From positions 1 through 14,043 of the forward strand of contig JALTBU010000272.1 in the NCBI GenBank assembly GCA_027008345.1: a DNA stretch of 14,043 nucleotides, written 5' to 3'. A program made the translations under genes and the position numbers. The stretch is from Nautiliaceae bacterium. Its GTDB lineage: Bacteria; Campylobacterota; Campylobacteria; Campylobacterales; Nautiliaceae. This document shows, piece after piece, positions 7,432 through 13,797 of the stretch; position 1 is the first letter of the stretch; every line of letters begins with the position of its first letter. The notes under the pieces were generated by a model. It searched no databases, was not told the DNA's origin, and was given only the letters and a program-made list of their open reading frames with translations.

Positions 7432-7852
7432 ATACCGCCTTTTTAATTAAAAAAACAGATTTAAAAAAATAATTTCTTTTTTTGTCTTTTTTTGTATAAA
7501 TAATTTGCGCTGGTCCTCTTTGTGAAAGAGGGATAGGTTTTGAATCTTTTAAAAATACAAAAAATATATAAGGCTTGTTTATTTCATTTTTATTAAAAGT
7601 GACTTTATATTCGTCATATGCTATAAAGGTAATTTTATTGGAATTTCCTATTAATTTTTGAAAATTTTTGAGTGAAATACCTGTGTAATGATGAGGGAGT
7701 TTATCAAAAGGTCCTTTTTGAAAAATTGTTACATAATATTTTTTAGGAATTTCTGAAAAGGAAAGAGATTTTTTTTTGCAGTTTTCAAGAGATATACTGT
7801 TTGACCACAAAGTAGATAAAAATATCAAAAATATAATAAAAAATTTATTCAT
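7421..7852 (-). CDS. Small exported protein resembling the oxidoreductase molybdopterin-binding (SUOX) fold
   Basis: A 143-residue protein with a cleavable-looking signal peptide (about 1-18, MNKFFIIFLIFLSTLWSNS). Residues 56-120 follow the pattern of the small SUOX-like domain: YTGISLKNFQKLI, then AYDEYKVTFNKNEI, a hydrophobic strand, then a GPAQIIY motif near 113-119. In sulfite-oxidase-type enzymes this fold holds the molybdenum cofactor. Here C25 and C141 lie outside the core, and no cofactor-ligating cysteine is evident, so a non-catalytic ligand-sensing role is plausible. It overlaps the GGDEF gene by 11 bp and lies 94 bp after yfdX. The assignment is from remembered sequence pattern only and is moderate. 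The existence of the gene is well supported by its signal peptide, ribosome binding site and coupling. Confidence 0.75.
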   Translation of the reverse strand: MNKFFIIFLIFLSTLWSNSISLENCKKKSLSFSEIPKKYYVTIFQKGPFDKLPHHYTGISLKNFQKLIGNSNKITFIAYDEYKVTFNKNEINKPYIFFVFLKDSKPIPLSQRGPAQIIYTKKDKKRNYFFKSVFLIKKAVCEK

Positions 7853-7881
7853 ATTAAACCTTTTGTGGCTTTATAAAAATA

Positions 7882-7913
7882 ATTATAAAACAAAATTGTC
7901 ATTTTTATGTCAT
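7882..7913 (-). promoter_or_regulatory. Promoter and direct-repeat operator candidate for the SUOX-like/GGDEF pair
   Basis: On the minus strand a perfect TATAAT (7887-7882) lies 30 bases before the ATG at 7852. There is no good -35. Instead ATGACA occurs twice, at 7913-7908 and 7902-7897, 11 bp apart, covering the -35 zone. Direct repeats one helical turn apart in this position are typical of response-regulator activator sites. That function is inferred. Confidence 0.5.
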
Positions 7914-7914
7914 A

Positions 7915-7936
7915 TTAAGAAAAAATTAAGAAAAAA
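7915..7936. repeat. Tandem 11-bp repeat, two copies
   Basis: TTAAGAAAAAA occurs at 7915-7925 and again at 7926-7936 without a gap, just after the yfdX stop and upstream of the next promoter. The A-tracts are phased at one helical turn, which tends to bend DNA. On the yfdX-sense strand it forms a long pyrimidine tract. Confidence 0.7.
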
Positions 7937-7946
7937 AGAAGGAAAA

Positions 7947-8816
7947 TTATTTGGAAGTATGAGTAATTGCTTTTTCTTTAAATTCTTTAAGTTTTTGGAT
8001 TAATCTTTCAAACAATCCTTCTGTTTTGTGTCTTGCTTTGATCTCTTTTTCTATATGCTCAATACTGTCTTTTAGTACTTTATATGTTGTATCGCTTTTG
8101 CTTGTATATCCAAGTGCTTCTGCAAGCACAAGCTGATGTTTTGCCTCTTCAAGATATCTAATAGCTTCTTTTTGATCTTTTTTTACAATTTTACTTGCTG
8201 CAATTACTAATTGAGTAGCTTTTACAAGCGGAATAGGAATTATAGTATCAACTTCAACAAGTGTAGAAAGCGCCATTGCAAGGACTTCTTTTGCTTCTTT
8301 TATTTTTCCTTCATTTATGTATTTTAATGCTAAATTAAGAGCTGCCGGATATGTTGCAAGAGGTAGATTTACTGTTTTTACAACAATTTCATCTCTTAAA
8401 GTATTAAGAACTTCTCTGGCTTGCGGGAGTTTATTGTCTGCTACAAGAATTTTTGCCTGGGCAACCGCTTTTTTAATTGTATTTAAATCACCTGCAAACT
8501 GATATGCTTCAATATTTATATCCACAGGTAAAAGATACGGCGGATTTGGTCTATTTAATACATCACTTAATTCTGCAATAGCTTTTTTTAATGAATCTTT
8601 TGCTTTATCTTTTTGGTTGCCATTTAGATAAATCAATGCATCCTGAGTATATCTAATAGCATTTATTGCTTCTTTTACAAGCTGATTGTTATTTTGAGCT
8701 TTTTTTTCTGCTTTTATGACAGCATTATTGCTGATATTTTTTGTTTTTGCATCCAATGCGTAAGCACCTGTGGCTAAAATACTTGCTGCAATTACTGATG
8801 TTAATATTTTTTTCAT
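7947..8816 (-). CDS. YfdX family exported protein
   Basis: A 289-residue protein with a signal peptide (MKKILTSVIAASILATGAYA, cleavage likely after residue 20), so it is periplasmic. The mature part is repeated amphipathic helices with alanine-rich units of the type AxxxLxxGxxxxAxxxL and a conserved LPLATYPAALNLA-like centre (about 151-163). These match the YfdX family as I know it. The E. coli namesake belongs to the acid-response EvgA regulon; its biochemical role is not settled. An in-frame TTG at 8843 would add nine residues, but the ATG at 8816 is preceded at correct spacing by AAGGAGGG, the strongest ribosome binding site in the window, and directly yields a canonical signal peptide. 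Divergent from lepA. The SUOX-like and GGDEF genes follow on the same strand. Confidence 0.88.
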   Translation of the reverse strand: MKKILTSVIAASILATGAYALDAKTKNISNNAVIKAEKKAQNNNQLVKEAINAIRYTQDALIYLNGNQKDKAKDSLKKAIAELSDVLNRPNPPYLLPVDINIEAYQFAGDLNTIKKAVAQAKILVADNKLPQAREVLNTLRDEIVVKTVNLPLATYPAALNLALKYINEGKIKEAKEVLAMALSTLVEVDTIIPIPLVKATQLVIAASKIVKKDQKEAIRYLEEAKHQLVLAEALGYTSKSDTTYKVLKDSIEHIEKEIKARHKTEGLFERLIQKLKEFKEKAITHTSK

Positions 8817-8847
8817 CTGTCCCTCCTTAATTTTTTTAAACAAAATA

Positions 8848-8877
8848 ATTATATATAATTTAGTTGAAGTATGTCAA
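8848..8877 (-). promoter_or_regulatory. Sigma-70 promoter of yfdX
   Basis: On the minus strand a perfect TTGACA (8877-8872), an 18-base spacer and a perfect TATAAT (8853-8848). Predicted start is near 8842, giving a leader of about 26 nt that contains the strong AAGGAGGG. The combination implies high expression. A TTAATAT direct repeat (8891-8897 and 8902-8908, 11 bp apart) lies just upstream. Confidence 0.85.
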
Positions 8878-8928
8878 GTTTTTTAAAGAATTAATATAAA
8901 GTTAATATTTTTTTTGTGAGTGTATACT

Positions 8929-8937
8929 TGGTATAAT
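8929..8937 (+). promoter_or_regulatory. Extended -10 promoter of lepA
   Basis: TGG-TATAAT places a transcription start near 8944, about 14 nt before the lepA ATG and its AAAAAAGGTG. No -35 stands out, but an extended perfect -10 can compensate. It is back to back with the yfdX promoter. Confidence 0.7.
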
Positions 8938-8957
8938 TTCAATAAAAAAGGTGCTTT

Positions 8958-10739
8958 ATGCAAGATAAAATAAGGAACTTTTCTATTATAGCCCATATTG
9001 ACCATGGTAAATCCACACTAGCTGACAGACTTATAGAATTTTGTGGAGGAATTACAGATAGAGAAAAAGAAGACCAACTTCTTGATACAATGGATATAGA
9101 AAAAGAAAGAGGTATTACTATAAAAGCTCAAAGTGTAAGACTTGAATATAAAGATCATATTCTTAACCTTATAGATACTCCGGGGCATGTTGATTTTTCT
9201 TATGAAGTTAAAAAATCACTAAAATCAAGCGAAGGTGCGCTTCTTGTAGTTGATGCAACTCAGGGTATAGAAGCTCAGACGCTTGCAAATGTATATTTAG
9301 CACTTGAAAATGACCTTGAAATTATTCCTGTTGTGAATAAAATAGACCTTCCAAGTGCGGAGCCTGAAAGAGTTGCACAAGAGATTGAGCAAACTATTGG
9401 AATACCGGCAGAAGAAGCTATTTTTGTCAGTGCAAAAACAGGTGAGGGGATTGAAGAACTTCTTGATGCAATAATAGAAAGGATTCCAGCTCCAAAAGGT
9501 AATCCAAAAGCACCAGCAAAATCACTTATTTATGACAGCTGGTTTGATAATTATCTTGGGGCTATATGTTTAGTCAGGGTATTTGATGGAAGTATTAAAA
9601 AAAATCAGGAAGTTCTTGTAATGGGTACCGGTAAAAAACATAAAGTATTAGACCTTTTTTATCCTCATCCTCTTAGAAAAATAAAAACAGATGAAATTAA
9701 AACAGGAGAAATCGGTGTAGTTGTAATGGGACTTAAAAATGTTGCGGATATCAGAGTAGGGGATACCATTACAGATGCCAAAAATCCTGCAACTGAGCCA
9801 GCAGATGAATTTGAAGAAGCAAAAAGTTTTGTTTTTGCAGGTATTTATCCGATTGATACAGATAAATATGATGATTTAAGAGATGCTCTTGATAAACTTA
9901 AACTTAATGATGCATCTATTACATATGAACCTGAAACCTCACAGGCTCTTGGATTTGGATTTAGGGTAGGGTTTCTTGGTATGCTTCATATGGAAGTTGT
10001 AAAAGAAAGGCTTGAAAGAGAATTTGGAATTGAGCTTATTGCAACCGCACCAAGTGTTACATATAAAGTAAAACTTACTGACGGAAGTGAAATAGAAATA
10101 TCAAATCCAAGCGAGCTTCCTCCTCCAAATAAAATTGATAAAATTTACGAGCCATATGTGAAAGCAACAATTCTTACACCAAACGAGTTTGTCGGAAATC
10201 TTATTCAGTTTTTAAATGAAAAAAGAGGAGTTCAAGTCAGAATGGAATATCTATCACCCGAGAGGGTATTGCTTGAGTATGAACTTCCTCTTAATGAAAT
10301 TGTGACTGATTTTTATGATAAGCTTAAAACCCTTACAAAAGGTTATGCAAGTTTTGATTATGAGCCGATTGGTTATAAAGAAGGTGATCTTGTAAAAATG
10401 GATATAAGGGTTGCCGGTGAAATTGTGGATGCTTTAAGCGTTATTGTTCCAAAAGACAAGGCTGAGAGAAAAGGAAGAGAACTTATTAAAGTTATGAAAG
10501 AACTTATTCCAAGGCAGCTTTTTGAAGTAGCGATTCAGGCAAGTATCGGCAATAAAATCATAGCAAGAGAAACGGTAAAAGCTCTTAGAAAAGATGTAAC
10601 GGCAAAATGTTACGGCGGGGATATTTCAAGAAAAAGAAAACTGCTTGAGAAACAAAAAGAGGGTAAAAAAAGAATGAAAGCAATAGGAAAAGTAAATATT
10701 CCTCAAGAAGCTTTTTTAAGCGTATTAAAAATAAATTAA
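8958..10739 (+). CDS. lepA: Elongation factor 4 (LepA), ribosome-associated GTPase
   Basis: LepA/EF4 is a translational GTPase that binds the ribosome and affects initiation or stalled elongation complexes. At 593 residues it is full length (usual 595-600). GTPase motifs in order are the P-loop AHIDHGKST (12-20), RGIT (51-54), DTPGH (73-77), NKID (127-130) and SAK (158-160). The LepA-specific C-terminal domain is present and ends with GGDISRKRKLLEKQKEGKKRMK, which separates it from EF-G and TypA. The ATG at 8958 follows AAAAAAGGTG. The gene is monocistronic by context. Its stop at 10737-10739 overlaps the stop of the convergent MFS gene. Confidence 0.98.
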   Translation: MQDKIRNFSIIAHIDHGKSTLADRLIEFCGGITDREKEDQLLDTMDIEKERGITIKAQSVRLEYKDHILNLIDTPGHVDFSYEVKKSLKSSEGALLVVDATQGIEAQTLANVYLALENDLEIIPVVNKIDLPSAEPERVAQEIEQTIGIPAEEAIFVSAKTGEGIEELLDAIIERIPAPKGNPKAPAKSLIYDSWFDNYLGAICLVRVFDGSIKKNQEVLVMGTGKKHKVLDLFYPHPLRKIKTDEIKTGEIGVVVMGLKNVADIRVGDTITDAKNPATEPADEFEEAKSFVFAGIYPIDTDKYDDLRDALDKLKLNDASITYEPETSQALGFGFRVGFLGMLHMEVVKERLEREFGIELIATAPSVTYKVKLTDGSEIEISNPSELPPPNKIDKIYEPYVKATILTPNEFVGNLIQFLNEKRGVQVRMEYLSPERVLLEYELPLNEIVTDFYDKLKTLTKGYASFDYEPIGYKEGDLVKMDIRVAGEIVDALSVIVPKDKAERKGRELIKVMKELIPRQLFEVAIQASIGNKIIARETVKALRKDVTAKCYGGDISRKRKLLEKQKEGKKRMKAIGKVNIPQEAFLSVLKIN

Positions 10740-11854
10740 CTCTCTTTTATCCTCATTGCAAAAAAGAGTGCAATAAATAAAGATAAAAATCCTACATATG
10801 CCACATTGTTAAGACCTATAATGTCACTTAATATACCTATGATAAACGTTACAAATGCGGGAATTAAAAAAGCAAGCATCATATAGATACCGTTTAGGGC
10901 GGTTGAATTTTTTTGATGATGAATGATTGAGAGCATTACCGGACCTGTGCTAAAAAGTGTTAACCCTAAAAATATTAGTGGAATATAAATTAAATTAAAA
11001 AATATAAAAATCGGCATTGAAATAATAGCTAAAAATGTAGATATTATAAGTGTTTTTTTATTGCCTATTTTATCAGCTATATTTCCTGAGACAAATGTAC
11101 CTATTATTGCAAAAAACTGGAAAAAAGAGAGTGATATGTTGGCTTTGGTGAGAGTTTCTCCAATATGTGTCAAATATAAAGGGAGATAAAAAGAAAAAAA
11201 TATTTTTGCAAAACTTTGAAAAAACATAAATCCGGCAATTATTAAAAAGAAATTTTTATATTCTATAAATATTTTAAAATCAGCTTTTTGTTTTGCTTTT
11301 GGAGTGAAATCTCCTTTTATTTTGCTCAGTTGCCACCAAAGAAAAATTGATGCAAAAACGGCAAAAAATATTGTTTTTAAAAGTCCTTCAAGTCCCCATA
11401 AACTGATAGCAGCTGATACTATTAAAGGAGAAATGGTTCTTGCAAGTTCTCCTCCTACCATAAACATACTCATACCAAAACCCATTTTAGGCGTAACTTC
11501 TTTTACAATTGCAGGAGTTGATATATGAAAGATTTGAGCTGAAATCCCGGCTAAGAAGAGTAAAATAATCAAAATTATATAATTCGGCGCAATTCCTATT
11601 AAACTCATAAGTATTGCAGTACTCAGAGGTGATATTATAGTAAAAAATCTTATATCTTTTCTTGAAATTATCAAAGCAAGATAAGGATTTAAAAGTGCAG
11701 GTGCTCTTCTGATTACTTCAAGAAGTGATGCCTCAGTAACACTGATACCGAGTTTTTGAATCAGTAAGGGTAAAACCGGAGCAAGATAAGATGTATAAAT
11801 ATCATGTGTTAAATGAGCAAAGGAGAGCAAAAAAACATTAAATTTACTTTTCAT
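10736..11854 (-). CDS. Major facilitator superfamily transporter, fosmidomycin-resistance-like
   Basis: A 372-residue, very hydrophobic protein with about 11-12 membrane helices. The N-terminus SFAHLTHDIYTSYLAPVLPLL (11-31) resembles the FSR-type opening with a conserved H-x-x-x-D pair. The loop GNIADKIGNKKT (257-268) is an MFS motif A in the second half. Substrate is not predictable; an efflux role is the usual assumption for this branch. An in-frame ATG at 11917 would add 21 residues with no ribosome binding site and a charged stretch between two hydrophobic parts. The ATG at 11854 is preceded by AAAAAGGC and starts cleanly before TM1, so it is preferred. A weak extended -10 (TGC-TAAACT, 11883-11875) suits this start. 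Convergent with lepA. Confidence 0.9.
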   Translation of the reverse strand: MKSKFNVFLLSFAHLTHDIYTSYLAPVLPLLIQKLGISVTEASLLEVIRRAPALLNPYLALIISRKDIRFFTIISPLSTAILMSLIGIAPNYIILIILLFLAGISAQIFHISTPAIVKEVTPKMGFGMSMFMVGGELARTISPLIVSAAISLWGLEGLLKTIFFAVFASIFLWWQLSKIKGDFTPKAKQKADFKIFIEYKNFFLIIAGFMFFQSFAKIFFSFYLPLYLTHIGETLTKANISLSFFQFFAIIGTFVSGNIADKIGNKKTLIISTFLAIISMPIFIFFNLIYIPLIFLGLTLFSTGPVMLSIIHHQKNSTALNGIYMMLAFLIPAFVTFIIGILSDIIGLNNVAYVGFLSLFIALFFAMRIKES

Positions 11855-12178
11855 ATTTTGCCTTTTTGAATCGAAGTTTAGCATAAAATAGAGGATGATG
11901 AATAAGTTGATGCGCATATAGGTAATTGAAAGGGAAAATATGTTTGTTCAGGTAATAAATAGTATAAATTTTAATTTTGCAGATAAATGAATGTGTAATT
12001 GATTGATGAAAATATGAAAGTGTATGTCATATTTTTAATGAAAAAGGTAAAATAAAAAAATCTACAATTAAAGTGAATAAATATTCCAATATAAAAAATA
12101 AGTACAATCAGGTCAGATTTTAAAATTTCATTTTTTAAAATGTCTGCTAAATGCTGTTTAGTTTTATGAAGATTTTAA
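11855..12178. other. Noncoding stretch between the MFS gene and the tRNA operon
   Basis: About 324 bases of very AT-rich DNA. It holds a weak extended -10 for the MFS gene at 11875-11883 on the minus strand, and the hairpins downstream of tRNA-Asp. Reading frames here are all under 25 codons without ribosome binding sites (for example a 13-codon frame from an ATG near 12015). I see no gene or RNA family. An 11-mer TATGTCATATT near 12023-12033 also occurs at 7906-7916 next to the SUOX-like gene promoter. Confidence 0.6.
12115..12161 (-). terminator. Tandem hairpins after the tRNA operon, possible terminator
   Basis: Downstream of tRNA-Asp the transcript first meets CTAAA/TTTAG with loop CAGCA (12161-12147). 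It then meets an AT-only hairpin with arms TTTTAAAA at 12133-12140 and 12118-12125, extended by AGA/TCT across a 2-nt bulge. The location suits 3' end formation, but there is no GC-rich stem or following U-tract, so it is not a standard intrinsic terminator. Confidence 0.3.
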
Positions 12179-12255
<77 letters not shown>

Positions 12256-12270
12256 ACTTGGCATTATAGG

Positions 12271-12346
12271 TGGTGGTCGCTGCAGGGCTCGAACCTGCGA
12301 CCCCCAGCTTGTAAGGCTGGTGCTCTCCCAACTGAGCTAAGCGACC
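12271..12346 (-). tRNA. tRNA-Val(TAC), CCA encoded
   Basis: Acceptor GGTCGCT/AGCGACC, D arm GCTC/GAGC, anticodon stem CCAGC/GCTGG closing CTTACAA with anticodon TAC at 12311-12313, T arm GCAGG/CCTGC. Discriminator A and CCA encoded. It reads GUA and GUG, complementing the GAC isoacceptor at 3248-3323, with which it shares most of the acceptor and D arms. Confidence 0.98.
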
Positions 12347-12350
12347 AAGT

Positions 12351-12389
12351 TAATATTAAGTGTCAAATGTTTAATTTGAAGAAATATTA
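12351..12389 (-). other. Nested hairpin in the Glu-Val tRNA spacer
   Basis: The 48-nt spacer between tRNA-Glu and tRNA-Val folds on itself. An outer 7-bp stem TAATATT/AATATTA (12383-12389 with 12351-12357) encloses an inner 6-bp stem TCAAAT/ATTTGA (12374-12379 with 12363-12368) with a 5-nt loop; the internal loop between them is 3/5 nt. It could guide processing of the polycistronic tRNA precursor. Function is not shown by the sequence. Confidence 0.5.
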
Positions 12390-12394
12390 TGTAG

Positions 12395-12470
<76 letters not shown>

Positions 12471-12473
12471 ACA

Positions 12474-12549
12474 TGGTGACCCGTGCTGGATTCGAACCAG
12501 CGGCCCTCTGCTTAAAAGGCAGATGCTCTACCGACTGAGCTAACGGGTC
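12474..12549 (-). tRNA. tRNA-Lys(TTT), CCA encoded
   Basis: Acceptor GACCCGT/ACGGGTC, D arm GCTC/GAGC, anticodon stem TCTGC/GCAGA closing CTTTTAA with anticodon TTT at 12514-12516, T arm GCTGG/CCAGC. Discriminator A, CCA encoded. It is the first gene of the operon Lys-Glu-Val-Asp. Confidence 0.98.
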
Positions 12550-12554
12550 ACATT

Positions 12555-12571
12555 CACAACTTGTCGTTGTG
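12555..12571 (-). other. 5' hairpin in the tRNA operon leader
   Basis: CACAAC/GTTGTG with a 5-nt loop forms a 6-bp stem starting at about the first transcribed base (predicted start near 12572) and ending 5 nt before mature tRNA-Lys. It therefore makes up nearly the whole leader removed by RNase P. Confidence 0.5.
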
Positions 12572-12578
12572 GACTGAA

Positions 12579-12607
12579 ATTATATGTAAAAAAAATATTA
12601 AAGTCAA
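12579..12607 (-). promoter_or_regulatory. Sigma-70 promoter of the tRNA-Lys-Glu-Val-Asp operon
   Basis: On the minus strand TTGACT (12607-12602), a 17-base spacer and a perfect TATAAT (12584-12579), only one base from full consensus. It lies in the 74 bp between the MtfA-like gene and tRNA-Lys, so the tRNAs are transcribed independently of the upstream genes, although readthrough from them is possible. Confidence 0.88.
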
Positions 12608-12623
12608 GAGTTTTTTGAAAAAA

Positions 12624-13415
12624 TTATTGATTTTCTTTTAAAGGGTCAAATTTAAAAATTTTTATATATTCTTTATAAAGTTCTGGATAATGAACTTTTA
12701 ATGTTTTAGGTCTTAAAAAAAAATATTCTGTTGTGACAGCAAAAAATTCTGCTTTATTTGTATAGGCATATTCATCAATTATTCTATCTTTAACGGCTTT
12801 TTGAAAAGTTTTGTTAAATATTGTTTTAAAATGTTCGAAATCTTCAATCGCAAAAACAGGAATACCATCAATCATTCCTTCTTCAAAATCAAGTTCATGG
12901 GCAAATTCGTGAATTATTACGTTTCTTTTTTGATAATGATATATATCTCTTTTTGCTTCATCCCATGCAATAATTACAGCATCTCCTACACTCTCACCGC
13001 TTATTAGCATTTCTTTTTTTACTATTCCATTTTGATTTATATGTTTTTTTATAATTGTATGCGGATAAACATAAATATATTTTAATGATGGATAACAGAA
13101 GTTTTTATATGCTATGGTAGGCAGGCATGCATAAAAAGCAATAATACATTTAATTTCATCATTAATTTGCATATATTTTGGAATAAATTGTTTTTCTATT
13201 AAAAATCTTTTAATTTTAAATTCAATAATTTCTTTTAAATTTTTTGGTATTTTTTGATAATAGTCAAGTTTTTCAAGATATTCTTTGCAAATGCAGGGTT
13301 TATTTTTGAGTTTCTTTAAATATATCTTAAATTTTATATAATCAAATATTTGATATAAAAGGAAAAAAAAGAAAATTATCCAAAGGATAATAATAAGTTT
13401 TAAAAAATTATCCAA
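12624..13415 (-). CDS. MtfA-like zinc-dependent peptidase (M90 family) with N-terminal membrane anchor
   Basis: A 263-residue protein. Residues 6-24 are one strongly hydrophobic segment, so it is probably anchored in the inner membrane. The zinc-peptidase motif is HEFAH (169-173) within NVIIHEFAHELD. A downstream YAYTNKAEFFA supplies the likely third ligand E223 and the conserved Y216, the same 7-residue spacing I recall for E. coli MtfA. In E. coli MtfA binds the repressor Mlc and so affects the glucose phosphotransferase system. That system is generally lacking in this phylum, so the role here must differ. The start is TTG at 13415, overlapping crcB by 8 bp, with AGAGG upstream. No internal ATG is near enough to keep the anchor. 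Base composition is even more AT-rich than in its neighbours. Confidence 0.85.
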   Translation of the reverse strand: MDNFLKLIIILWIIFFFFLLYQIFDYIKFKIYLKKLKNKPCICKEYLEKLDYYQKIPKNLKEIIEFKIKRFLIEKQFIPKYMQINDEIKCIIAFYACLPTIAYKNFCYPSLKYIYVYPHTIIKKHINQNGIVKKEMLISGESVGDAVIIAWDEAKRDIYHYQKRNVIIHEFAHELDFEEGMIDGIPVFAIEDFEHFKTIFNKTFQKAVKDRIIDEYAYTNKAEFFAVTTEYFFLRPKTLKVHYPELYKEYIKIFKFDPLKENQ

Positions 13416-13797
13416 AAATAGCCTCTATTGATTTATAACCTGCTGCCGCTAAAATAATAGAACCGATAACATTCAAAGAGATATATACAAGACTTTCCAT
13501 AACAAGTCCGTTTTTCATTAAAAAGAAACTTTCAACTGCAAAAGTAGAAAAAGTAGTAAAAGCACCCATCATTCCTGTTGTAAGTAATGATTTGAGATAA
13601 GGGTTTTGAATGGTTCCAAACTGAATAAGTCCAATTAATGAGCCTAATATAAAACTACCCAATAAATTTACTGCAATTGTCCCAAAAGGAATATCGTGTT
13701 TAAAAGCACTGTTAACAAGACCTGCTGTATAAGCTCTTAAAATTGCTCCTATAAATCCTCCTATACCTATTGCCAAATAAGTGTCAAATTTCATCAT
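13408..13797 (-). CDS. crcB: Fluoride ion channel FluC/CrcB
   Basis: A 129-residue, four-helix membrane protein. FluC forms a dual-topology dimer that exports fluoride from the cytoplasm. Visible family features are GGFIGAILRAY (13-23), PFGTIAVNLLGSFILGSLIG (37-56) with the conserved N44, and GAFTTFSTFAVES (78-90) with the two pore phenylalanines F83 and F86. The length is typical. Two adjacent ATGs (13797 and 13794) follow AAAGGAGC; the first is taken. It overlaps the upstream acyltransferase by 14 bp and the downstream peptidase by 8 bp, so the three form one tight operon. No fluoride riboswitch can be seen, since any leader would lie upstream of the window. Confidence 0.96.
   Translation of the reverse strand: MMKFDTYLAIGIGGFIGAILRAYTAGLVNSAFKHDIPFGTIAVNLLGSFILGSLIGLIQFGTIQNPYLKSLLTTGMMGAFTTFSTFAVESFFLMKNGLVMESLVYISLNVIGSIILAAAGYKSIEAIFG

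Noticed and set aside
7776..8003. A 75-codon plus-strand frame
   Set aside because: It covers the start of the SUOX-like gene, its promoter and the end of yfdX in antisense, and has no ribosome binding site.
8817..8843. A longer YfdX start at TTG 8843
   Set aside because: It would place charged residues before the signal peptide and consume the strong AAGGAGGG as coding sequence. The ATG at 8816 is far better.
11304..11528. A 74-codon plus-strand frame
   Set aside because: Antisense inside the MFS transporter gene.
11855..11917. A longer MFS start at ATG 11917
   Set aside because: No ribosome binding site precedes it, and the extra 21 residues are not part of the transporter fold. The ATG at 11854 has AAAAAGGC in place.
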